From the NCBI GenBank assembly GCA_023487965.1, contig JAMDBV010000013.1:1-5466 (forward strand): 5,466 bases of DNA, in the 5' to 3' direction. Source of the stretch: Patescibacteria group bacterium (GTDB lineage Bacteria > Patescibacteriota > Minisyncoccia > Phycocordibacterales > PALSA-1337). The position numbers were made by a program, and so were the translations under genes. The notes under the pieces were generated by a model that saw only the letters and a program-made list of their open reading frames with translations, had not been told where the DNA came from and did no database searches. Shown in pieces: positions 1 to 4,616 of the stretch (the stretch's first letter is position 1; each line of letters begins with the position of its first letter).

Positions 1-1
1 G

Positions 2-424
2 GTCGGGATCATCGCGCTGATCCTGACTATGACCAAAAGACTTACCAAAACAGATAGTGAACTAGACGTGACCGATCACCTTGTCGGCACGGCCGCATCA
101 TTCTTCTTGTTTGGATTCGGCTTGAAAATCGTAGGGTCGGGCCTAAGTGACGGAACTGGATTATTATTGCTATTTATGTCAATCGTCCTGTTACCACGAT
201 TGCAGACAGGCTGTTTCCTTTACGCACCGACAGTATTTTGGTGCGTATTCACCGGAATCGCATTCAACGGCGTAGTGGCCCTAGCATTCGTAATTGCCGT
301 CATCACCTTCAAAGCTTCCTTGTGGTGGCTAACGGACACGCTTCGGACCGGCATTGCCGCAAACCGAACAATGATGGAAACATCCGCGAGGTCTGCGGAC
401 TCTGGTTGGGAAGCCGATCCGTAA
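2..424 (+). CDS. Small multi-pass membrane protein, unknown, probably 5'-truncated by the window edge
   Basis: Function not recognised. The first ATG is at 29, giving 131 residues, but no Shine-Dalgarno lies before it. The same frame stays open to the window edge and encodes a hydrophobic run (V-G-I-I-A-L-I-L-T) just ahead of that Met. The true start is therefore probably outside the window, with part of another membrane helix lost. Counting from the Met at 29, hydrophobic stretches lie at about residues 18-38, 43-57 and 66-98; the last is long enough for one or two helices. A hydrophilic tail rich in Ser, Ala, Asp and Glu follows (about 102-131). A short polar segment (K-R-L-T-K-T-D-S) precedes the first stretch. 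The stop is TAA at 422-424, and a rho-independent terminator begins 65 bases later, which supports a real plus-strand gene. A membrane location is inferred from hydrophobicity only. No catalytic motif is visible. Confidence 0.55.
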   Translation, partial: VGIIALILTMTKRLTKTDSELDVTDHLVGTAASFFLFGFGLKIVGSGLSDGTGLLLLFMSIVLLPRLQTGCFLYAPTVFWCVFTGIAFNGVVALAFVIAVITFKASLWWLTDTLRTGIAANRTMMETSARSADSGWEADP

Positions 425-489
425 CCGTTGGCAAAAAAGCTATGGGAAAACCCCCGCGACGATTGATTCGTCTATCCCCCTCACTCACG

Positions 490-522
490 CCCCGAACCTT
501 CAAGGTCGGGGTTGGTTTTTAT
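490..522 (+). terminator. Rho-independent terminator after the left membrane-protein gene
   Basis: CCCCGA (490-495) pairs with TCGGGG (506-511). After a one-base bulge (A496), CC (497-498) pairs with GG (504-505) around a TTCAA loop. The stem is followed by TTGG and then TTTTT (516-520). The T-run is on the plus strand only, so it terminates transcription arriving from the left. Confidence 0.8.
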
Positions 523-645
523 AAATGACCATCTGCTGGAATATTCCTTTATATATCTGTACACATTTATAAAGCCAACAAAATAATTGTGTATGAAGCT
601 ATCCTTATCTTTGACACTATAGCGCAATATTGATGATTTTTGAAT
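523..645. other. AT-rich spacer between two facing terminators, no gene seen
   Basis: This roughly 120-base stretch lies between a plus-strand terminator on its left and a minus-strand terminator on its right, so it should be little transcribed. The longest plus-strand reading from ATG 525 stops after 15 codons. A minus-strand open frame crosses it but starts inside one terminator hairpin and ends inside the other, so it is not called. A TTGACA at about 611-616 has no convincing -10 box at normal spacing. Confidence 0.5.
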
Positions 646-677
646 ATAAAAAGCGGCGCCCACCGAGGGCACCAGCT
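646..677 (-). terminator. Rho-independent terminator of the 57-codon minus-strand gene
   Basis: Read on the minus strand, GGTGCCC (673-667), loop TCGGT, GGGCGCC (661-655) form a 7-bp stem with one G-U pair. It extends by three pairs (AGC with GCT) across a bulged T. Five T follow directly (652-648). It begins four bases after the TGA of the small gene at 682, which is the best single argument that this gene is real and read leftwards. Confidence 0.82.
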
Positions 678-681
678 GATC

Positions 682-855
682 TCACTCGGCAAGACCTGGC
701 CTTAGCGGTATTTTCGTATCGTACGGACCGCCGCCGCCACTATCTTGATTACTTGTAGCAACCACCTCTGTTTCCGGTGGTTGCTCGCCCCGCCGCGGTT
801 TATCATCTTCCCCACCCTCTCCACTGGGCCATGGGAAGCAGTATTGGCGTGACAT
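682..855 (-). CDS. 57-residue acidic Gly/Pro-rich protein, unknown
   Basis: Function not recognised. The frame runs from ATG at 855-853 to TGA at 684-682 and encodes 57 residues. The start reads M-S-R-Q-Y-C-F-P-W-P. A hydrophilic middle follows, with E/D at 13, 16, 17, 18, 24, 28 and 30 and prolines at 20, 26 and 27. Then come a VVATS stretch, four consecutive glycines (40-43) and a C-terminus ending P-G-L-A-E. Ten acidic against six basic residues give a net charge of about -4. There is no signal peptide or membrane segment; the single Cys is residue 6. The product looks disordered or like a small binding partner. Support comes from the terminator four bases beyond the stop and a promoter-like pair immediately upstream (TTGCCA, 18 bases, TAAAAT). 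No Shine-Dalgarno is present, so translation would start on a very short leader. The frame is also open upstream of this ATG without an earlier ATG, GTG or TTG as far as about position 950. It could instead be a structured non-coding RNA using the same promoter and terminator, since a 10-bp perfect hairpin lies inside it. Confidence 0.5.
   Translation of the reverse strand: MSRQYCFPWPSGEGGEDDKPRRGEQPPETEVVATSNQDSGGGGPYDTKIPLRPGLAE
757..785 (-). repeat. 10-bp perfect inverted repeat inside the 57-codon gene
   Basis: AGCAACCACC and GGTGGTTGCT flank a 9-base loop. The arms are at 785-776 and 766-757 on the minus strand. No T-run follows on either strand, so it is not an intrinsic terminator. 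It covers codons for E-Q-P-P-E-T-E-V-V-A, so it could be an mRNA structure, a regulator of the transcript, or chance. Confidence 0.6.
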
Positions 856-868
856 AACACTATAAAGT

Positions 869-898
869 ATTTTACCAAATCGCGCTGACAGATGGCAA
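869..898 (-). promoter_or_regulatory. Promoter candidate for the 57-codon gene
   Basis: On the minus strand, TTGCCA (898-893) is followed after 18 bases by TAAAAT (874-869). The expected start of transcription is about 862, leaving a leader of roughly 7 bases before the ATG at 855. It matches five of six -35 and five of six -10 consensus positions. It lies back to back with the plus-strand promoter beginning at 914. Confidence 0.45.
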
Positions 899-917
899 AT
901 GTTGAGTCGTATGTTGA
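899..917. promoter_or_regulatory. Direct repeat ATGTTGA x2, possible operator
   Basis: ATGTTGA occurs at 899-905 and again at 911-917, start to start 12 bases apart, so both copies face nearly the same side of the helix. The first lies in the gap between the two divergent -35 elements and the second overlaps the TTGACA of the plus-strand promoter. This is a plausible site for a regulator controlling both directions, but seven-base repeats can arise by chance. Confidence 0.25.
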
Positions 918-942
918 CACATATGAATAATCGGATAATAAT
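914..942 (+). promoter_or_regulatory. Sigma-70-like promoter of the 149/46-residue operon
   Basis: A perfect TTGACA (914-919) is followed after exactly 17 bases by AATAAT (937-942), five of six matches to TATAAT. An overlapping GATAAT (934-939) would give a 14-base spacing, less usual. Transcription would begin about 946-950, giving a leader of only some 8-12 bases that begins in or just before the Shine-Dalgarno. Confidence 0.65.
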
Positions 943-947
943 CTGAC

Positions 948-953
948 AGGAGG
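948..953 (+). promoter_or_regulatory. Consensus Shine-Dalgarno AGGAGG
   Basis: A full AGGAGG sits four bases before the ATG at 958, a rather short spacing, and fixes that start. It is the strongest ribosome site in the window. Confidence 0.8.
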
Positions 954-957
954 AAAT

Positions 958-1407
958 ATGAATGGAATTGATTTCGAATGCGACATTAATGTTGACAGGC
1001 CTGGTAGTGATTATTACGGGACGGTGACGCTAAGTCCAATCGGTTACTATCCTCACATCTTCCACTTTCAATGCATCTGCCTGAAAGAACCTCGGGCGGC
1101 ATATGCGGTCGCGAGGGACCCGGAATTCATGTGGGTCTACGGGTGTGCGTTCGCGGACCCCACACATAAAAGGCCAACATGGCGACACACGCCACTTTGC
1201 GTAGATTGGGCGAATTGCGGTAAAGAAAACGGCCACGTCGTACTCCTATCGAGTCTGTTGGTACTTGATGTATTACGAGGTTTCGAAGCTCGAAGGAACA
1301 AAGGGCGCATGTCATTCCGTGCCACTGGAAGGTGGCTATATAATCAGGAATTCAATGAGGTCGTTGAATCCTGCTTATACGAACATTTCAGCATAAGGAT
1401 GTGTTGA
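958..1407 (+). CDS. 149-residue cysteine-rich protein, unknown
   Basis: Function and family not recognised. The start is fixed by AGGAGG at 948-953 and by the promoter at 914-942. The protein is soluble-looking: no signal peptide and no convincing membrane helix, although residues 93-106 (H-V-V-L-L-S-S-L-L-V-L-D-V-L) form a hydrophobic, probably buried, helix. It carries eight cysteines (8, 39, 41, 63, 81, 87, 139, 149), a high number for a cytoplasmic protein of this size. Among them are C-I-C at 39-41 and C-x5-C at 81-87, with histidines at 33, 36, 70 and 77 nearby. A bound zinc or other metal is possible but not shown. Aromatic residues are frequent (Y19-Y20, Y30-Y31, W59, W75, W84, W126). 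The C-terminal third is basic (about residues 108-125, rich in Arg). The stop TGA overlaps the ATG of the next gene by one base, so the two are translationally coupled. The pair probably acts together. Confidence 0.72.
   Translation: MNGIDFECDINVDRPGSDYYGTVTLSPIGYYPHIFHFQCICLKEPRAAYAVARDPEFMWVYGCAFADPTHKRPTWRHTPLCVDWANCGKENGHVVLLSSLLVLDVLRGFEARRNKGRMSFRATGRWLYNQEFNEVVESCLYEHFSIRMC
1395..1399 (+). promoter_or_regulatory. Shine-Dalgarno AAGGA for the 46-residue gene
   Basis: AAGGA lies within the last codons of the 149-residue gene, seven bases before the ATG at 1407. That is ideal spacing, and it supports a start for the small downstream gene. Confidence 0.65.
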
Positions 1408-1547
1408 TGAAAGACCAAACCCGCAAGAAACGCAAGGTTCGTGGTAGAGACCTTGTCAGCTCTAAACGACGTGCAGATGCTCGTCGCGACCAAGCTCACT
1501 CAAACGGCCCTCCGCTGAAACGGCAGAGACCAAATGAATTCGCATGA
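1407..1547 (+). CDS. 46-residue very basic protein, unknown
   Basis: Function not recognised. The frame runs from ATG 1407-1409 to TGA 1545-1547. Its start overlaps the preceding gene's stop by one base (TGATG), and AAGGA lies seven bases upstream. The terminator begins nine bases after the stop. Together these make a real coupled gene likely despite its size. The protein has 16 Lys/Arg against 5 Asp/Glu, a net charge of about +11. The basic residues fall in clusters: R-K-K-R-K-V-R-G-R at 6-14, K-R-R at 20-22, R-R at 26-27 and K-R-Q-R at 38-41. It contains no Cys, Trp or Tyr and almost no hydrophobic core, so it is probably disordered alone. Binding to RNA, DNA or an acidic partner is the obvious inference; a small ribosome-associated protein is an alternative. 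Its operon partner is the 149-residue protein. Confidence 0.62.
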   Translation: MKDQTRKKRKVRGRDLVSSKRRADARRDQAHSNGPPLKRQRPNEFA

Positions 1548-1555
1548 TTACAACA

Positions 1556-1583
1556 CCCGCGGCAAAACCGCGGGATGCTTTTT
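1556..1583 (+). terminator. Rho-independent terminator at the meeting point of the two operons
   Basis: CCCGCGG (1556-1562), loop CAAAA, CCGCGGG (1568-1574), then ATGC and TTTTT (1579-1583). It ends the plus-strand 149/46 operon. The TAA stop of the convergent transketolase gene (1584-1582) lies inside its T-run. Read on the minus strand the same stem is followed by TGTTGTAAT, a poor U-tract, so it may work in both directions but more weakly leftwards. Confidence 0.85.
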
Positions 1584-2619
1584 ATCTCCTCAACATAACG
1601 CGCCGCGCCGCATTGTAAATGCTTTTTTCATCCATACCGTAATGGACAATCAGTTCATCAGGTGTACCCGATTGACCAAACATATCCTGAACGCCGACAA
1701 ATTCTATCGGCACCGGATAATTCCGCGCCAAGACCTCCGCGACCGCCGATCCCATACCACCTATTATCTGATGCTCCTCCACCGTCACTATCGCCTTGTA
1801 TTTTCTCGCCGCCGCCACAATCGCCTTTTCGTCTATCGGCTTTATCGTATGCAGATTTATCACTTCCACTTCATAGCCTTCATGTATCAATTTCTTTCCG
1901 GCAAGCATCGCTCTATATACCAATGAGCCCGTAGCTATAATGGCGACACTTCTGTGACCTTCATCGGCTTTTACTTTTTGCCCGGAATGATCTGCCCGGA
2001 ATAACGTATATGCCTTACCAATCTCGAAAGGACTCGCATCTACGGTTATTATTGGCGTTTTTTCTCGAGCGAGACGTATATATGTCGGAGAATCGGTCTT
2101 GGCCGCGGCGATCGTAGCTTTTCTGGCTTCAATAGCATCACAGGGTGATATGACTGCCATTCTCGGCAAGACCCTGGTAATGGCGATATCTTCGAGCGCC
2201 TGATGACTGCCACCGTCCGGCCCGACAGAAACACCGGCATGACTACCCGCTATCTTTACCGGTACATTGTTGTAACATACGGTCGTCCGGATCTGCTCCC
2301 AATTCCGGCCCGGACTAAATACCGCGTACGAACTGACGAATGGAATCTTACCCATGGCGGCCATACCGCTCGCCACCGAAACCAGATTCTGTTCCGCTAC
2401 TCCCATTTCTACAAACCTTTCCGGAAATTTCTGCTTGAATGTATTCATATGCGTCGAATCTGTAAGGTCCGCGCACAAACCGACAATGCGGCCGTCAATT
2501 TCTGCCGCCTTCAATAAACCATCGCCAAATCCTTTCCGGATCGGTGCTTGCTCCACATCTTTATCGAATATTTTCGGATTGATATGCATATTTATTATTT
2601 GGATTTTGTCATTCATCAT
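1582..2619 (-). CDS. tkt: Transketolase, C-terminal subunit
   Basis: This is the second half of a split transketolase: the pyrimidine-binding domain plus the C-terminal domain. With the N-terminal subunit it transfers a two-carbon ketol unit between sugar phosphates (for example xylulose-5-P and ribose-5-P to sedoheptulose-7-P and glyceraldehyde-3-P), using thiamine diphosphate in the cytoplasm. From ATG 2619 the protein is 345 residues, near the usual length for this subunit. G-V-A-E-Q-N at 73-78 holds the conserved Glu (76) that activates the cofactor. S-H-A-G-V-S-V-G-P-D-G-G-S-H-Q spans 126-140, and the C-terminal domain has T-V-E-E-H at 279-283 and G-G-M-G-S-A at 287-292. Upstream in-frame ATGs exist (to 2667), but they would overlap the N-terminal gene by 44 bases. 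The ATG at 2619, four bases after that gene's TAG, or the ATG at 2616, is preferred. No clear Shine-Dalgarno is seen, so translation is probably coupled. The stop lies in the shared terminator. Confidence 0.95.
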   Translation of the reverse strand: MMNDKIQIINMHINPKIFDKDVEQAPIRKGFGDGLLKAAEIDGRIVGLCADLTDSTHMNTFKQKFPERFVEMGVAEQNLVSVASGMAAMGKIPFVSSYAVFSPGRNWEQIRTTVCYNNVPVKIAGSHAGVSVGPDGGSHQALEDIAITRVLPRMAVISPCDAIEARKATIAAAKTDSPTYIRLAREKTPIITVDASPFEIGKAYTLFRADHSGQKVKADEGHRSVAIIATGSLVYRAMLAGKKLIHEGYEVEVINLHTIKPIDEKAIVAAARKYKAIVTVEEHQIIGGMGSAVAEVLARNYPVPIEFVGVQDMFGQSGTPDELIVHYGMDEKSIYNAARRVMLRR

Positions 2620-2623
2620 TTCT

Positions 2624-3466
2624 CTACCGTATACCAAGCGCTTCCCTCGCCACCCGTATCTCATCATCCGTCATCGGCGGTTTGCCATGCCATTCAAATT
2701 TCCTTTCGAATGCCGGAATGCCTTTTGACGGTATAGTGTAGGCGATAATGACCGAAGGTCTGTCAAACACCGCGTGCGCTTCGCCGATCGCACGGTCAAT
2801 GTCCTCGAAATTGTGTCCATCGATCTCCTGTACATGCCAATTCCACGAACGCCATTTTTCCGCGAGCGGATTGAGAGGCATGATATCCTCGGTAAAACCG
2901 TCGATCTGGATATTGTTGCGATCGATAATAGCCGTGAGATTTTGCAATTTTTCTTTGCCGGCAAGCATCGCCCCTTCCCAACTGTTCCCGGCGTCGAGTT
3001 CACCATCACTCATGAGGCAATAGAATTGTTTGCCGGAACTACGGCCATTGTCTATACGATCGGCAATCGCCATTCCTACCGTTTGCGAAAGACCTGAACC
3101 TAGCGGTCCGGAAGATGTTTCGAGACATTTCAACCATTCACGATGCGGATGCCCCTGCAATGGACTGCCGAATTTACGCAGATGCGCCAGAGTCGATATC
3201 GGAAAATATCCGGCGTGCGCCAAGGTCGCGTACAGTACCGGCGCAATGTGGCCATTGGACAAGACCAATCGATCACGGTACGGCCAGAGCGATTTTTTCG
3301 GATCATGTTTGAGCGCATGAAAATACATGTAGGTAAAAATATCCGACATATCGAGAGGGCCGGCCGTATGACCGCTCTTCGCTTCGATGAGAGATTCTAT
3401 TATCGATGCCCTGATGAGGGCCGCTTTGTCTTTGAGAAAGGAAATTTTTTCTTGAGTCAATGCCAT
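2624..3466 (-). CDS. tkt: Transketolase, N-terminal subunit
   Basis: This is the first half of the split transketolase: 280 residues, the thiamine diphosphate (pyrophosphate-binding) domain. Substrate and cofactor histidines of the family are present: S-G-H-T at 31-34, L-S-N-G-H at 69-73, G-H-P-H at 105-108, and W-H-G-K-P at 259-263. The Mg/thiamine diphosphate motif reads S-D-G-E (153-156), with Asp154 retained and Ser in place of the first Gly of GDG. The partner Asn is in D-R-N-N-I-Q (182-187). E-T-S-S-G-P-L-G-S-G-L-S spans 116-127. All residues expected for cofactor binding are therefore present, and the catalytic Glu is supplied by the next gene. The start at 3466 is eight bases after the epimerase stop. 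A TGGTATAAT box overlaps that stop, so the gene may also have its own promoter, giving a leaderless mRNA. No good Shine-Dalgarno is seen (only GGAA, directly at the ATG). The C-terminal subunit begins four bases downstream. Confidence 0.95.
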   Translation of the reverse strand: MALTQEKISFLKDKAALIRASIIESLIEAKSGHTAGPLDMSDIFTYMYFHALKHDPKKSLWPYRDRLVLSNGHIAPVLYATLAHAGYFPISTLAHLRKFGSPLQGHPHREWLKCLETSSGPLGSGLSQTVGMAIADRIDNGRSSGKQFYCLMSDGELDAGNSWEGAMLAGKEKLQNLTAIIDRNNIQIDGFTEDIMPLNPLAEKWRSWNWHVQEIDGHNFEDIDRAIGEAHAVFDRPSVIIAYTIPSKGIPAFERKFEWHGKPPMTDDEIRVAREALGIR

Positions 3467-3473
3467 TTCCGAT

Positions 3474-3482
3474 ATTATACCA
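3474..3482 (-). promoter_or_regulatory. Extended -10 promoter, leaderless start of transketolase-N
   Basis: On the minus strand, TGG precedes a perfect TATAAT (3479-3474), an extended -10 element. It overlaps the TAA of the epimerase gene and lies seven bases before the transketolase-N ATG, placing transcription start at or next to the A of ATG. No convincing -35 is present (TTGCGG at 19 bases at best). Confidence 0.4.
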
Positions 3483-4155
3483 CAATGTCTTGCAAAGCCC
3501 GCAACGCATTCACGGCATCATCACCTTCAAATATCGCCGAACCGACAACAAGGTGATCAGCGCCGGCATTCTTGAGAGATAGTGCATTGTCGAGTGATAC
3601 ACCACCGTCAACTGATATAAAAATTCTTGGATATTTTTCTTTCGCTCTTTTTATGTTGTCTATGACTTTATTGTCAAAACGTTGTCCCTGAAATCCGATC
3701 TTATCTATACCCATGAATTGCAAAAGCTTTATCTTATCGATATCAACACTAATTTGTTCGAGAATTGACAGCGGCGTGTCCACGCCTAGGGCTATACCGA
3801 CTTCGACGCGTCCGTCGAGTATATTTATCGCGCCCTTTATATCGCCTTTTGATTCTGCGTGAATGATGATCCGTCCGGCGCCCGCCTGCACCCAATCATT
3901 CACAACACGCTCCGGTTCATCAACCATAAGATCAATTTCAAAATCCAATTCATTCCAATTGGGCAATCCTTCTTCTTCGTTCACGATCCTCTGCCATTCA
4001 CCGTATTCGCCCACATACGGCCATGTGAAATTGGGGACAAAATGATTGTCACAGACATCTATCTGCACGGTCTTCGCATAATCCCTCACAAGAGCCGTCT
4101 TTTCGACGATTTCATTGTAGTCTTTCGGCAATATCGCGGGAATTATTTCTGTCAT
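3475..4155 (-). CDS. rpe: Ribulose-phosphate 3-epimerase-like protein with altered metal site
   Basis: A TIM-barrel of the Rpe family, 226 residues (classical Rpe about 220-225). The expected reaction is ribulose-5-P to xylulose-5-P in the cytoplasm. Family landmarks are V-Q-I-D-V-C-D-N-H-F-V-P-N (30-42), I-D-L-M-V (74-78), G-F-Q-G-Q (154-158, phosphate loop), S-V-D-G-G-V (181-186) and G-A-D-H-L-V-V-G-S-A-I-F (198-209). Both catalytic aspartates, Asp33 and Asp183, are in place. Other active-site residues differ from classical Rpe: the two His metal ligands are Gln31 and Asp75, the Met after the first Asp is Cys35, and the Ser of the first strand (A-P-S-I-L-S in Rpe) is Ala7 in I-P-A-I-L-P. 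About ten extra residues precede the second strand motif. It may bind metal differently, work without it, or use another substrate. Placement between rpiB and transketolase supports the epimerase step. The start overlaps the rpiB stop by four bases (ATGA), indicating translational coupling. No usable Shine-Dalgarno is present. Confidence 0.85.
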   Translation of the reverse strand: MTEIIPAILPKDYNEIVEKTALVRDYAKTVQIDVCDNHFVPNFTWPYVGEYGEWQRIVNEEEGLPNWNELDFEIDLMVDEPERVVNDWVQAGAGRIIIHAESKGDIKGAINILDGRVEVGIALGVDTPLSILEQISVDIDKIKLLQFMGIDKIGFQGQRFDNKVIDNIKRAKEKYPRIFISVDGGVSLDNALSLKNAGADHLVVGSAIFEGDDAVNALRALQDIVV

Positions 4156-4610
4156 AGTTGATCAATCTGCGCTATCCTCCTCTCATGTCTTTCCTCTCCA
4201 CCAAATGGAGTATTGAGCCACAAGTCTATGATTTCCTTTGCTTTGGCCACATCGACGAATCTTGCGCCGATCGAAAGCACATTGGCATCATTGTGTTGTC
4301 TCGATAGTTTGACGATCTCGTCGCTCCCGCCATTCCAAACGGCCGCCCGCACGCCGGTAAATCTGTTTGCCACTATCGCCTCTCCTTCGCCACTACCGCC
4401 AAATATTATCGCTTTTACATTCCCGGAATGATCTGCCGAAACAACTTTTGCCGCCGCCGCCATGTACTGCGGATAATCATCCCCATCGATGAGCTTTTCC
4501 GCACCGACATCTTCAACTGCGTATCCATTCTGGCTAAGATATGACTTTATATCCTCCTTCATGGCAAAACCGGCATGATCGGCGGCCAGAATGATGCGCG
4601 TATTATTCAT
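4152..4610 (-). CDS. rpiB: Ribose-5-phosphate isomerase B
   Basis: RpiB/LacAB-family isomerase of 152 residues, the usual length, interconverting ribose-5-P and ribulose-5-P. Conserved motifs in order: A-A-D-H-A-G (9-14), D-Y-P (45-47), G-G-S-G-E-G-E-A-I-V-A-N-R (71-83), G-V-R-A-A (86-90), H-N-D-A-N-V-L-S-I-G-A-R (106-117) and F-G-G-E-E-R-H-E-R-R-I (136-146). The catalytic loop has GGSGEGE rather than the CGTG-type loop of E. coli RpiB. This matches the Mycobacterium-type enzymes, where a Glu (here Glu77) instead of the Cys acts as base. The start at 4610 has no Shine-Dalgarno, but TATAAT lies six bases upstream, so the transcript is probably leaderless. The stop overlaps the epimerase start (ATGA). 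It lies first in the rpiB-rpe-transketolase run and supplies its substrate. Confidence 0.95.
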   Translation of the reverse strand: MNNTRIILAADHAGFAMKEDIKSYLSQNGYAVEDVGAEKLIDGDDYPQYMAAAAKVVSADHSGNVKAIIFGGSGEGEAIVANRFTGVRAAVWNGGSDEIVKLSRQHNDANVLSIGARFVDVAKAKEIIDLWLNTPFGGEERHERRIAQIDQL

Positions 4611-4616
4611 GGATTA

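Noticed and set aside
442..528. Plus-strand frame of 28 codons after the membrane-protein gene
   Set aside because: It runs straight through the rho-independent terminator and has no ribosome site.
481..672. Minus-strand open frame of 63 codons across the AT-rich spacer
   Set aside because: Its GTG start lies inside the hairpin of the 57-codon gene's terminator and its end runs through the plus-strand terminator at 490-522. No ribosome site; low-complexity AT-rich content keeps frames open by chance.
728..800. GC-rich CCGCCGCCG run as a possible conserved RNA such as tmRNA or RNase P
   Set aside because: No matching conserved core was recognised. The run is explained by glycine and arginine codons of the 57-codon frame on the minus strand.
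892..946. Possible leader peptides upstream of the 149-residue gene (ATG 892-930 and ATG 911-946)
   Set aside because: Both begin upstream of, or within, the promoter and so would not be on the transcript that starts near 949; no ribosome sites.
702..986. Minus-strand open frame of 94 codons
   Set aside because: It starts within the 149-residue gene, runs through both divergent promoters, and overlaps the better supported 57-codon frame in another register. Its stop is not aligned with the terminator as closely.
1534..1934. Plus-strand frames opposite the transketolase-C gene
   Set aside because: They are antisense shadows of a strongly conserved gene, and one starts inside the 46-residue gene and crosses the terminator.
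3130..3556. Plus-strand frames opposite transketolase-N and the epimerase
   Set aside because: They are antisense to conserved coding sequence, without ribosome sites or recognisable protein features.
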